A stretch of DNA of 64,000 nucleotides from Streptomyces sp. ISL-43 (GTDB lineage: Bacteria > Actinomycetota > Actinomycetes > Streptomycetales > Streptomycetaceae): positions 62,001 through 126,000 of the forward strand of contig NZ_JAGGOT010000048.1 of NCBI RefSeq assembly GCF_018614195.1. Reading direction: 5' to 3'. Below are positions 51,944 to 59,807 of this stretch, piece by piece. Position 1 is the first letter of the stretch. Each line of letters opens with the position of its first letter. Below the pieces are notes generated by a model, which was not told where the DNA came from, did no database searches, and saw only the letters and a program-made list of their open reading frames with translations. The translations under genes were made by a program, and so were the position numbers.

Positions 51944-52803
51944 GGGCCGAGGATGAGCTCGGTCTTGAAGGCGTCGCGCTCCAGCAGCCAGCCCTCGGCC
52001 CGGAGCTTGCCCATCAGGTCGGAGCGCAGTCGGACGGCTTCCCGCAGGGTGTGCGCCTTGGCGGTGATCTCCGCGAACCAGGTCGGCTCGCCGGACGCGG
52101 TGGGCAGCCGGCTGACTTGTGTCTCCATCGCGTGATCGAGCATGCGGCCAGGATAGTTCGCCTGGCTTACCGGACCGTGGAGACGGGATGAAGCGGTGAC
52201 GGCCTCCGCCCATCCGGCCGGTTTCGCGCCCCACCGGGCGAGCTTGCCCGGGAGCCGGTCCAGGACGATGGCGCGGGATGCCTCCAGATCGGGGAGCTCG
52301 CCGGGGGCCAGGCCCCGGACCCGGCGGCACTTCTTGTTGGTGAAGTCGAGGGTGGCGCGGGTGTGGCTGAGGTTGACCTGAACCCGGTAGTTCCCGTCGC
52401 CGATGGCGAAGTCGTGCTCGCCGGCCCGGTCCATCACCCGCCGCACCTCGGCGGGTGACGAGCCGTCGCCGTCGATCTCGAAGCGGGCCTTGTAGGCGAG
52501 ACGGACGCGGTTCTCGTCGTCGTGGCGCCGGATGCGGACGATCCAGCCCTGGCCGTTCAGGCTCTGCCCGGCGTCGTCCATGTACTGCGCGACCTCGACG
52601 CGGCCGGGCTCGCCCAGTGACAGCGCGGTGGCCGCCGCGTCCGTCGGCAGCCCGCCGGCGTCCAGCACCTGGTCGGGGTCGACCAGCAGCTTGACCTGGT
52701 AGACCGTGCGCGCCGCGACCGTCGGCGACACCCCTGACCGTGCACCGGACTGGGTCCGGCGATCCGTTGTTTTCGGCGTGTTCCGCATATCCCCGTCGAT
52801 CAT
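51940..52803 (-). CDS. CYTH-like (triphosphate tunnel) protein
   Basis: 287 residues from ATG 52803 (or 52788). The body shows alternating charged beta strands (VYQVKLLVDPD, GWIVRIRRHDDENRVRLAYKARFEIDGD, DGNYRVQVNLSHTRATLDFTNKK) and an acidic strand ELPDLEASRAI. This fits a CYTH/triphosphate-tunnel enzyme; such proteins hydrolyse inorganic or nucleoside triphosphates. A second helical region (160-287) follows. It is coupled to the SbcD-like gene. The fold assignment is moderate and function is inferred. Confidence 0.5.
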   Translation of the reverse strand: MIDGDMRNTPKTTDRRTQSGARSGVSPTVAARTVYQVKLLVDPDQVLDAGGLPTDAAATALSLGEPGRVEVAQYMDDAGQSLNGQGWIVRIRRHDDENRVRLAYKARFEIDGDGSSPAEVRRVMDRAGEHDFAIGDGNYRVQVNLSHTRATLDFTNKKCRRVRGLAPGELPDLEASRAIVLDRLPGKLARWGAKPAGWAEAVTASSRLHGPVSQANYPGRMLDHAMETQVSRLPTASGEPTWFAEITAKAHTLREAVRLRSDLMGKLRAEGWLLERDAFKTELILGP

Positions 52804-52939
52804 GGCTCATATGGCACCAGGGCGGATGAAACCTCCGGAACCGCACCGATGAACAGGCGGCGAATCTACCCCAGGACCCGTGTCCCGGCCTGCCTGTCGC
52901 CGGACCCGGCCGAGCCGGGACCTCCCCGGCCCGACACGC

Positions 52940-52968
52940 TGCTCGCCGCCCTCCCTGGGCGGCGAGCA
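52940..52968. terminator. 12-bp perfect hairpin upstream of the esterase
   Basis: Bases 52940-52951 pair with 52957-52968 (TGCTCGCCGCCC against GGGCGGCGAGCA) around a 5-nt loop. It sits 66 bp before the esterase start, in the gap after the divergent CYTH-like gene start. It may terminate a short transcript or act as a leader hairpin. Confidence 0.5.
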
Positions 52969-53033
52969 ACCCATATTGAACGTATCGTCCGGATATTACG
53001 GTCGAGTCGTCCCGCACGTCAGGAGCCGGCGCA

Positions 53034-54104
53034 GTGGAGCTGACCAGTACGTCGTTCCTCGTCACTCTGATCGCCGTCACCGGGCTCGCCATGCTGGCCG
53101 CGCTGCTCCTGTGGAACCGGATTCCCGGCCCGGGCTGGATGCGCTGGCCGGCCCGGCTGGTGATGATCGGCCTGTGCCAGCTCACCGCCACCTGCGTGGT
53201 GGCCACCTGGATCAACGGCAGCTACGGCCTCTACTCCTCGTGGGACGACCTGCTCGGCACCGACACCGGGCAGAACGCCTCGGCCATGACCGGGCCGCCG
53301 CTGGGACGGGCCAGATTCACCCGGGGCGGTGACGGCACCCGCAGCACGTACTTCCGCGGCTCCCACTCCAAACTCGCCGGCCAGGTGATCGTGTGGACTC
53401 CCCCGGAGTACGACGCCCCGGGGGCGCAGAAGACCCGGTTTCCCGTACTGATGCTGCTGCACGGCTACCCGGGCACGCCCCGGACCTGGATCGACCTCGG
53501 CAACATGCCCGGCGCGCTGGAGCAGCTGGTCCAGCTCGGCGCCGCGCACCCGTTCATCCTGGTGATCCCCGAGCTGTACCCGGGCGGGGTCAACACCGAC
53601 TGCTCCAACACCCCGCGGCGCAAGGTGGCCGACTGGCTCGCCGAGGACGTGCCGGACCTGGTCGCCAAGAACTTCCGCACCCTGCCGGAGCCCGGGGGGT
53701 GGGGGCTGATGGGCATCTCGACCGGGGCGTTCTGCGCGGCCAAGCTGCCGCTCCAGTACCCGAAGGCGTTCCGGGCGGGCGCGGCCCTGGACCCCGATCC
53801 GCTGACCGGTGACGCGGACGTGCTGGCCGATCCGGTGCTGCGGGAGCGCAACAGCCCGATGTGGCTGGTCCAGCACACGAAGAAGGCGGACGTGGGCCTG
53901 TTCCTGGCCACCTCCTCACAGGACAAGGACAGCCCCCCGCAGCAGCTCGCCGCGTTCGCCAAGGCGGCCGAGGGCTCCGGGGCGCGGGTCAAGACCCTGG
54001 TCCGGCCGCAGGGCGGCCACAACTTCCAGACCTGGATCGGGATGTATCCCGACGCGCTGGGGTGGCTGAGCACGGAGATCTCCCCGCCGACCGAAGGCCC
54101 GTAG
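53034..54104 (+). CDS. Membrane-anchored esterase (alpha/beta hydrolase, antigen-85-like)
   Basis: 356 residues from GTG 53034 (GGAG 8 nt upstream). Two N-terminal membrane segments (~7-27, ~40-60) anchor the protein. The catalytic part shows MLLHGYPGTPRTWIDLG, VIPELYPGGVNTDC, the nucleophile in GISTGA, and PQGGHNFQTWIGMYPDALGWL near the end with the catalytic His. It resembles feruloyl-esterase-like or mycolyltransferase-type proteins that face the outside. Its substrate is unknown. Its stop codon lies in an 8-bp tandem repeat. Confidence 0.85.
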   Translation: MELTSTSFLVTLIAVTGLAMLAALLLWNRIPGPGWMRWPARLVMIGLCQLTATCVVATWINGSYGLYSSWDDLLGTDTGQNASAMTGPPLGRARFTRGGDGTRSTYFRGSHSKLAGQVIVWTPPEYDAPGAQKTRFPVLMLLHGYPGTPRTWIDLGNMPGALEQLVQLGAAHPFILVIPELYPGGVNTDCSNTPRRKVADWLAEDVPDLVAKNFRTLPEPGGWGLMGISTGAFCAAKLPLQYPKAFRAGAALDPDPLTGDADVLADPVLRERNSPMWLVQHTKKADVGLFLATSSQDKDSPPQQLAAFAKAAEGSGARVKTLVRPQGGHNFQTWIGMYPDALGWLSTEISPPTEGP

Positions 54105-54132
54105 CCCTGTAGCCCTGTAGCCCCGTAGCCCC
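54101..54132 (+). repeat. Four tandem octamers GTAGCCCY
   Basis: GTAGCCCT occurs twice and GTAGCCCC twice in a row, starting at the TAG stop of the esterase gene. Every unit contains TAG, so unit gain or loss would not change the protein end, but slippage is likely. Confidence 0.8.
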
Positions 54133-54144
54133 ATAGGCATCGAA

Positions 54145-54180
54145 GGCCCGGCCCCCGGGGGTTCCGCGCGCCGGCGGGCC
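54145..54180. terminator. Hairpin between esterase and P450 genes
   Basis: GGCCCG (54145-54150) pairs with CGGGCC (54175-54180) and encloses the palindrome CCCCCGGGGG. It lies between two convergent genes and is a likely terminator. Confidence 0.4.
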
Positions 54181-54200
54181 CTCGGGGGTGAGAGTCGCTC

Positions 54201-55445
54201 CTACTTGCCCGCGAGGCGGACCGGCAGCGATTCGACGCTGTTGCCTATGAAGCTGCGCTGGTGCGGGAGTTCGGCTTCGGGGACGGCCAGGTCGAGGTCC
54301 GGGAAGCGGGTGAAGAGGGCCTCCAGGGCGATGGTGGCCTCCAGCCGGGCGAGCGGGGCGCCGACGCAGTAGTGGGCGCCGTGTCCGAAGGAGAGGCTGC
54401 GGGCCGCGGTGGGGCGGGTGACGTCGAAGCGGCCGGCGTCCGGTCCGTGGAAGGCCTCGTCGCGGCCGGCGGCCGTGTACCCGGCGAGGACCGGGGTGCC
54501 CTGCGGGATCACGGTCCCGTCGACGCTCAGGTCGCGGGTCGGATAGCGGAAGGGGAACCAGCTGACCGGGCTGTCGAAGCGGAGGGTCTCGTCGACCACG
54601 TCCGACCAGGTGGCCTTGGACTCCAGGACCAGGGCGAGCTGGTCGCGGTGGGTGCACAGGGCGCGGACGGCGTTGCTGATCAGGTTGAGGGTGGTCTCGT
54701 GGCCCGCGACCAGCATCAGCCGCATGGTGCCGATGAGTTCGGCTTCGCTCAGCCGGTCGCCGTCCCCGTCGCGGGCGGCTATCAGCGCACTCGTCAGGTC
54801 CTCGCCCGGATCGGCCCGGCGGGCCGCCGCGATCGCGCCGATCAGCTCGACGAGCTCCCGTACGGCCGTCATCACCTCGGCCGGGGTGGTGTCGGTCGCG
54901 ATGATGACCGTGTTCGACAACTCGTGCAGCCGGCCCCGGTGCTCGGGGTCCACGCCGAGGAGCTCGCAGATCACGCTCATCGGGAGCGGGAGCGCGAAGT
55001 GCGTGCGCAAGTCCGCGACCCCGTCGGGGGCTTGGGCCGCGGCCCGCTCCAGGTCGTCCAGCAGCCCGGCCGTCAGCTCCTGGACGCGGGGGCGTAGCCG
55101 CTCCACCTGGCGGACGGTGAAGGCGTTGCCGACGAGGGAGCGCAGCCGGCGGTGGTCGGCGTCGTCCGCGGTGTGCATGCCCTGGGCGTTGGCGAAGACG
55201 CGCAGCGGCCAGTCAGGGGGGACGGTGCCGTCGTGGAGGGCGCCGAAGTGCCGGGCGTCCTTGGCCACGTCGGGGTGGGCGAGGAACTCCTTCAGCGCCT
55301 CGTGGCCGAGGACGACCGCGCCGGGTACGCCGCCGGGAAGCACCACTTCGGCGACGGCGCCCTGGGCGCGCAGCCGGGCGTTGAGGGCGTGCGGGCAGCC
55401 GCCGGCGGGGTCGATGACGTGCGCGCGTGCGTGATCGGAGGACAA
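54201..55445 (-). CDS. Cytochrome P450
   Basis: 414 residues from TTG 55445 (GGAG 6 nt upstream); longer frames upstream are shadows. The I-helix motif is LMLVAGHETTLN (~240), ExxR is ETLR in DVVDETLRFDSP, and the haem loop is FGHGAHYCVGAPLARLE with the Cys ligand (~350). Length and style fit soluble actinobacterial CYP105/107-like enzymes, which need a ferredoxin partner; none is adjacent. It is divergent from the SDR gene at 55603 and may share its promoter. Confidence 0.95.
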   Translation of the reverse strand: MSSDHARAHVIDPAGGCPHALNARLRAQGAVAEVVLPGGVPGAVVLGHEALKEFLAHPDVAKDARHFGALHDGTVPPDWPLRVFANAQGMHTADDADHRRLRSLVGNAFTVRQVERLRPRVQELTAGLLDDLERAAAQAPDGVADLRTHFALPLPMSVICELLGVDPEHRGRLHELSNTVIIATDTTPAEVMTAVRELVELIGAIAAARRADPGEDLTSALIAARDGDGDRLSEAELIGTMRLMLVAGHETTLNLISNAVRALCTHRDQLALVLESKATWSDVVDETLRFDSPVSWFPFRYPTRDLSVDGTVIPQGTPVLAGYTAAGRDEAFHGPDAGRFDVTRPTAARSLSFGHGAHYCVGAPLARLEATIALEALFTRFPDLDLAVPEAELPHQRSFIGNSVESLPVRLAGK

Positions 55446-55602
55446 GCCTGGTCTCCTGACGATATGAACGGATCTCGGCCAACAGTGCGGCTTGAGGGGC
55501 TGGTTGTTCAAGCCCGCCCCCGTCCCGTCTCCAAGCGGGGTCACCCGGACGCGGACGCACCGCCCCGCGCCGGCCGCGCGCGGGCGACGTAGGGTCGCGG
55601 TC

Positions 55603-56526
55603 ATGGCTGAGGAACGGCGGACTCTCGAAAGCAGGGTGGCCCTGGTCGCCGGGGCGACCCGGGGCGCGGGGCGGGGCATCGCGGTCGAACTGGGGGCGCG
55701 CGGCGCCACCGTGTACGTGAGCGGGCGCAGCACACGGGGCCGGCGCTCGGAGTACGACCGGCCGGAGACGATCGAGGAGACGGCCGAGCTGGTCTCGGCG
55801 GCGGGCGGCCGGGGTATCGCGGTGGTCGCGGACCATCTGGTGCCGGAGCAGGTCCGGGCACTGGTGGAGCGGATCGACGCCGAGCAGGGCCGCCTCGACG
55901 TGCTGGTGAACGACATCTGGGGCGGTGAGCTGCTCTTCGAGTGGGAGAGCACCGTCTGGGAGCACGACCTCGACAAGGGGCTGCGGCTGCTGCGGCTGGC
56001 GGTGGAGACCCACGCCGTCACCAGCCACTACGCGCTCCCGCTCCTGCTGCGCGAGCCGGGCGGGCTGGTGGTGGAGATGACGGACGGCACGGCGGAGTAC
56101 AACGCGAGCCGCTACCGGGTCTCCTTCTTCTACGACATCGCCAAGTCGGCGGTGCTGCGCATGGCGTTCGCGCTCGGGCACGAGGTGGGCCCGCGCGGCG
56201 CGACGGCGGTGGCGCTGACGCCCGGCTGGCTGCGCTCCGAGATGATGCTCGACAACTTCGGTGTCACCGAGGCGAATTGGCGGGACGCACTGGAAAAGGT
56301 CCCGCACTTCGGCATCTCGGAGACCCCGTTCTACGTCGGCCGCGCGGTCGCGGCGCTGGCCGCCGACCCGCAGGTGTCCCGCTGGAACGGGCAGTCGCTC
56401 TCCAGCGGGCAGCTCGCCGGGGTCTACGGCTTCACGGACGTCGACGGCAGCCGGCCGGACGCCTGGCGGTACATGGTCGAGGTCCAGGACCCGGACCGTC
56501 CGGCGGACACGACCGGCTACCGCTAA
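55603..56526 (+). CDS. Short-chain dehydrogenase/reductase
   Basis: 307 residues from ATG 55603. The Rossmann motif is GATRGAGRGIAVELGARGA (~18-36), with GRS after strand 2 suggesting NADPH use. The active site shows VNDIWGG and a Tyr/Lys in YDIAKSAVLRM. The ATG follows TAGGGT closely, so the mRNA may be leaderless. It is divergent from the P450 and convergent with a TetR gene. It reduces or oxidises an unknown carbonyl/alcohol. Confidence 0.9.
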   Translation: MAEERRTLESRVALVAGATRGAGRGIAVELGARGATVYVSGRSTRGRRSEYDRPETIEETAELVSAAGGRGIAVVADHLVPEQVRALVERIDAEQGRLDVLVNDIWGGELLFEWESTVWEHDLDKGLRLLRLAVETHAVTSHYALPLLLREPGGLVVEMTDGTAEYNASRYRVSFFYDIAKSAVLRMAFALGHEVGPRGATAVALTPGWLRSEMMLDNFGVTEANWRDALEKVPHFGISETPFYVGRAVAALAADPQVSRWNGQSLSSGQLAGVYGFTDVDGSRPDAWRYMVEVQDPDRPADTTGYR

Positions 56527-56547
56527 GGGCTGTCCGGCGATCGGGGA

Positions 56548-57318
56548 CTACGGCTTCTCCACCAGCCGGGCGACCCCGTCGAGGAGGCAGCGCAGGCCGA
56601 AGGCCCAGACCGTCTCCGGGTCGTACGCGCCCACCGCGCTGCCGACCCGCCCGGCGAGGGGGTAGCGCTCGGGGTCCATGGCCCGTTCCAGCAGGGGCGC
56701 GCTCGCCTCCCACCAGTCCTGGTCGCTCTGGCGGGCGTTGTGGGCGGCGGTGTCGGCGGCGGCCAGGGCGTTGGCGTGGACGAAGCCGAGGAGGTGGGTC
56801 AGGGCGGCGTCCATCTCGACGTCGGTGAGGCCGATTCCGTCGAAGGCCGCGAGCTCGTGCTCGTACTTGCCGATCACCCCGGGGCCCAGCGGGGGCCGGG
56901 TGACGGACAGTTCGGCGATCCACGGGTGCCGCAGGAGCAGGGCGCGGTTGTCGTCGGCGACGCGGGTGATCCCCTCGCGCCAGGAGTCGGCCGGGGCCGG
57001 TTCGCCGCGCTCCATGGCCAGGTACGCCGCGTCGAGCATCAGGTCGAGCAGCTCGGCCTTGCCGGGGACGTACGTGTAGAGGGTCATGGGGGTGACGCCC
57101 AGCCGCTGGGCCAGCGCCCGCATGGTCAGCGCGGCCAGCCCCGCGCGGTCGGCGCCCCCCGCCTCGTCGGCGAGCGCGATCGCGGCGTCGACGACGGCGT
57201 CCACGGTCAGCCCCTGCCGGGGGCCGCGCCGCCCGCTGGGCGCTCCCTGCCCCGGCTCGCGCCACAGCAGCTCCAGCGTGCGGACGGGGTCGCCCGCCCC
57301 GCTGCGGTCCTTCGCCAT
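56548..57318 (-). CDS. TetR-family regulator of the VOC gene
   Basis: 256 residues from ATG 57318 (AAGGGG upstream); ATG 57357 is an alternative. An N-terminal tail precedes the HTH (AALTMRALAQRLGVTPMTLY, then TYVPGKAELLDLMLDAAY). The C-terminal domain is of the TetR_C tetracycline-repressor type (WREGITRVADDNRALLLRHPWI). The palindromes at 57372-57393 lie between it and the VOC gene, so it probably represses both in response to a small molecule. Confidence 0.9.
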   Translation of the reverse strand: MAKDRSGAGDPVRTLELLWREPGQGAPSGRRGPRQGLTVDAVVDAAIALADEAGGADRAGLAALTMRALAQRLGVTPMTLYTYVPGKAELLDLMLDAAYLAMERGEPAPADSWREGITRVADDNRALLLRHPWIAELSVTRPPLGPGVIGKYEHELAAFDGIGLTDVEMDAALTHLLGFVHANALAAADTAAHNARQSDQDWWEASAPLLERAMDPERYPLAGRVGSAVGAYDPETVWAFGLRCLLDGVARLVEKP

Positions 57319-57371
57319 GCCCGGCCCCTTCCTGCCTTCCGGCAGCCCCCACGGCATTAACCTTCTACGCC

Positions 57372-57393
57372 GTATAGAATACTATGTATAGTG
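57372..57393. promoter_or_regulatory. Nested TetR operator palindromes
   Basis: GTAT-AGA-ATAC (57372-57382) and ACTAT-GT-ATAGT (57381-57392) overlap to form a 21-bp AT-rich site between the TetR and VOC starts. The arrangement fits a TetR dimer-pair operator. Confidence 0.65.
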
Positions 57394-57425
57394 AAACTCC
57401 GAGCCACGATAACAGGAGGAAACCC

Positions 57426-57860
57426 ATGCGGATCGCAAGCACGGCCACATGCCTGACCGTCGACGACGTCACCCTCTCTTCCGCCTTCCTGACCAGGCAT
57501 TTCGGATTCCAGGAGACGATGGCGGCCGACGGGTTCGCCTCCCTGTCCCACCCCGACGGCCCGAATGTGATCTTCGTACGGCGCGGCCTGGAGGTACTCC
57601 CCGAGGATCTGCGCGAGCAGCGCGCCGCCGGCGTGCTCCTCGCGTTCACCGTGGCCGACCTGCCCTCCGAGTACGAGCGACTGCGCGCGGAGGGGGTCAC
57701 GATCGCCATGGAGCCGCGCGTGGAGCCCTGGGGCGAGCGCGTGTTCCTGGTGTCCGACCCCAACGGCGTGATCGTCGAAGTCGTGGACTGGGTGGACGCC
57801 GAGGCCGCGGCCGTACTGTCCCTCGATGCCGCGACCCCCGCGACCCCCGCGACCCGGTAG
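57426..57860 (+). CDS. VOC (glyoxalase/bleomycin-resistance) family protein
   Basis: 144 residues from ATG 57426 (AGGAGG 6 nt upstream). The VOC fold begins ATCLTVDDVTLSSAFLTRHFGFQ and ends with WGERVFLVSDPNGVIVEVVDW, a typical metal-site Glu strand. It may be a small-molecule-modifying enzyme or a drug-binding protein. It is divergent from the TetR gene and is its presumed target. Confidence 0.9.
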   Translation: MRIASTATCLTVDDVTLSSAFLTRHFGFQETMAADGFASLSHPDGPNVIFVRRGLEVLPEDLREQRAAGVLLAFTVADLPSEYERLRAEGVTIAMEPRVEPWGERVFLVSDPNGVIVEVVDWVDAEAAAVLSLDAATPATPATR

Positions 57861-57864
57861 CCGC

Positions 57865-58890
57865 CTACCCGAGCGGGGCTGCGACGAAGAAGCGGGCCAC
57901 GTCCTCCTCGGTGACCTCGCCGAGGGTGGCCGGGGTCCAGCGCGGGCTGCGGTCCTTGTCGATGACCTGCGCCCGAACGCCCTCCACCAGATCGGGCGAG
58001 GCCAGAGCGTTGCAGGAGACCCGGAACTCCTGCTCCAGCACCGGTTCCAGAGCACCGAGGGCGGCGGCCCTGCGGAGGGACTCCAAGGTCACCTTCAGGG
58101 CCGTCGGGGACTTGCCGAGGATCGTCTCGGCGGCCTCCTTGGCCGCGGGGTCCCCGTACCCGAGCAGCCGGTCCACGATCTCCTCGACGGTGTCGGCCGC
58201 GTAGCAGTGGTCGATCCAGCCCCGCCACTCGGCGAGCCGGCCCGGCTCGGGCGCGGCGGCGTAGCGCGGCAGCACCTCGCGGGCCGGGGCGCCGGCGAGC
58301 TCGGCGGTCAGCGCGGGCAGCCGGCCGGCGGGCACGAAGTGGTCGGCGAGCCCGCACAGCAGCGCGTCGGCGGCCCCCACCGCGGAGCCGGTGAGGGCGA
58401 GATGCGTACCGAGCCGCCCGGGCGCGCGGGCGAGTAGATGGGTCCCGCCGACGTCCGGGACGAAGCCGATGCCGGTCTCGGGCATGGCGACACGGGAGCG
58501 TTCGGTGACGACACGGACGCTGCCGTGTGCGGACACACCGACCCCGCCGCCCATCACGATGCCGTCCATGAGGGCGACGTAGGGCTTGGGGTAGCGGGCG
58601 ATGTACGCGTTGAGCCGATACTCGTCGCGCCAGAACCCGACGGAGGCCCCGGTCCCGGCCTTGGCATCGTCATGGATGGCCCGAATGTCCCCACCGGCAC
58701 ACAGCCCGCGCTCACCGGCCCCCCGGATCACCACCTGCTCGACGCCCGGATCCCCCTCCCACCCGGCCAGCGCCTCGTGGATGCGCAGCACCATGGGGTG
58801 GGTCAGGGCATTCAGTGCCCTGGGCCGGTTGAGGGTGATCACCCCGGCCCGCCCGTCGAGGGAACACAGCACGCTGTCGTCGTCGCTCAT
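57865..58890 (-). CDS. 3-hydroxyisobutyryl-CoA hydrolase / enoyl-CoA hydratase family
   Basis: 341 residues from ATG 58890. Crotonase landmarks are ITLNRPRALNALTHPM (~20), GERGLCAGGDIRAIH (oxyanion Gly, ~65) and ALMDGIVMGGGVGVSAHG. The length and C-terminal domain (FRVSCNALASPDLVEGVRAQVIDKDRSPRWTP) match 3-hydroxyisobutyryl-CoA hydrolase of valine breakdown rather than plain hydratase. It ends 4 bp after the convergent VOC gene. Confidence 0.88.
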   Translation of the reverse strand: MSDDDSVLCSLDGRAGVITLNRPRALNALTHPMVLRIHEALAGWEGDPGVEQVVIRGAGERGLCAGGDIRAIHDDAKAGTGASVGFWRDEYRLNAYIARYPKPYVALMDGIVMGGGVGVSAHGSVRVVTERSRVAMPETGIGFVPDVGGTHLLARAPGRLGTHLALTGSAVGAADALLCGLADHFVPAGRLPALTAELAGAPAREVLPRYAAAPEPGRLAEWRGWIDHCYAADTVEEIVDRLLGYGDPAAKEAAETILGKSPTALKVTLESLRRAAALGALEPVLEQEFRVSCNALASPDLVEGVRAQVIDKDRSPRWTPATLGEVTEEDVARFFVAAPLG

Positions 58891-59003
58891 CACCCGGCAA
58901 GTATGGATCGGGCGCGGCCCGGGTTGTGAGGGCGGGCAAGTCCAGCGCGATCCAGCCCGTTCACACCCTGCCCGATCCTGCCTGACCCGGCTCTCGAAGG
59001 GGG

Positions 59004-59753
59004 CTACTCCTTGGTGTGGGTGCCCGGGGTGTGGCCGAAGGAGCGGCGGAAGACGTCGATGAAGGCGCTCGCCGAGGACCAGCCGCAGCGGTGGGCCACC
59101 GCCGTCACCGGGGTGCCGACGGCCAGCAGGCGCAGGGCGTGGTGCAGGCGCAGCTGGGTGCGCCATTGGGGGAACGTCATGGCCAGCTCGGCGCGGAACA
59201 GCCGGCTCAGCGTGCGCTCCCCGGCCCCGGCGCCCGCCGCCGCGGCGAGCTCCGCCAGGCCGCGGGGATCCGCCGGATCGGTGTGCAGCAGTGCGCAGAC
59301 GGCGGCCAGCCGGGGATCGGCCGGGGCGGGCAGGTGCAGCGGCTGGAGCGGCGAGGCCCGCAACTGGTCGAGCAGTACGCCCAGCATCCGGCGCCGCTCC
59401 GCGCTGCCGTCCTCGGGGGCCCGGGTGTACGCCAGGATCAGCTCGCGCAGCAGAGGGCCCACGGCGAGGACCGCGGGGGCCGAGAGGGAGAGCGGGTTGA
59501 CGTGGGTCGGCAGGCCCACGCAGTGCAGGTCGGCGCGGCCGAACGCGCGGTGCTCGTGCACCGTCCCGGCCGGGATCCACAGCGCGCGGGTGGACGGCGC
59601 GACCCAGGTGCCGGCGTCCGTGGTGACGGACAGCACCCCGGATCCGGCGTAGCAGATCTGGTGGTCGTCGTGGCGGTGCGGATCGATGCCGTTGTGGGTG
59701 TCGAGCTCTCGGACGTTCGTCGCCGCGCGCGGGGTGTGGCGGATTTTCTGCAT
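59004..59753 (-). CDS. AraC-family regulator
   Basis: 249 residues from ATG 59753. A cupin sensor (GIDPHRHDDHQICYAGSGVLSV, ~22-45) precedes two C-terminal HTHs (LAELAAAAGAGAGERTLSRL, then FRAELAMTFPQWRTQLRLHH; VTAVAHRCGWSSASAFIDVF, then RRSFGHTPG). It is divergent from the exporter gene at 59808, with starts 54 bp apart, and probably controls it. Confidence 0.92.
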   Translation of the reverse strand: MQKIRHTPRAATNVRELDTHNGIDPHRHDDHQICYAGSGVLSVTTDAGTWVAPSTRALWIPAGTVHEHRAFGRADLHCVGLPTHVNPLSLSAPAVLAVGPLLRELILAYTRAPEDGSAERRRMLGVLLDQLRASPLQPLHLPAPADPRLAAVCALLHTDPADPRGLAELAAAAGAGAGERTLSRLFRAELAMTFPQWRTQLRLHHALRLLAVGTPVTAVAHRCGWSSASAFIDVFRRSFGHTPGTHTKE

Positions 59754-59807
59754 CACCCGGCAATTTATCGGAAGCGGGCCGCTCCGGGCGAGAGCGATCC
59801 TCGACCG

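Noticed and set aside
52849..53043. 64-codon frame upstream of the esterase
   Set aside because: Contains the strong hairpin, has no domain and overlaps the esterase start; treated as leader sequence.
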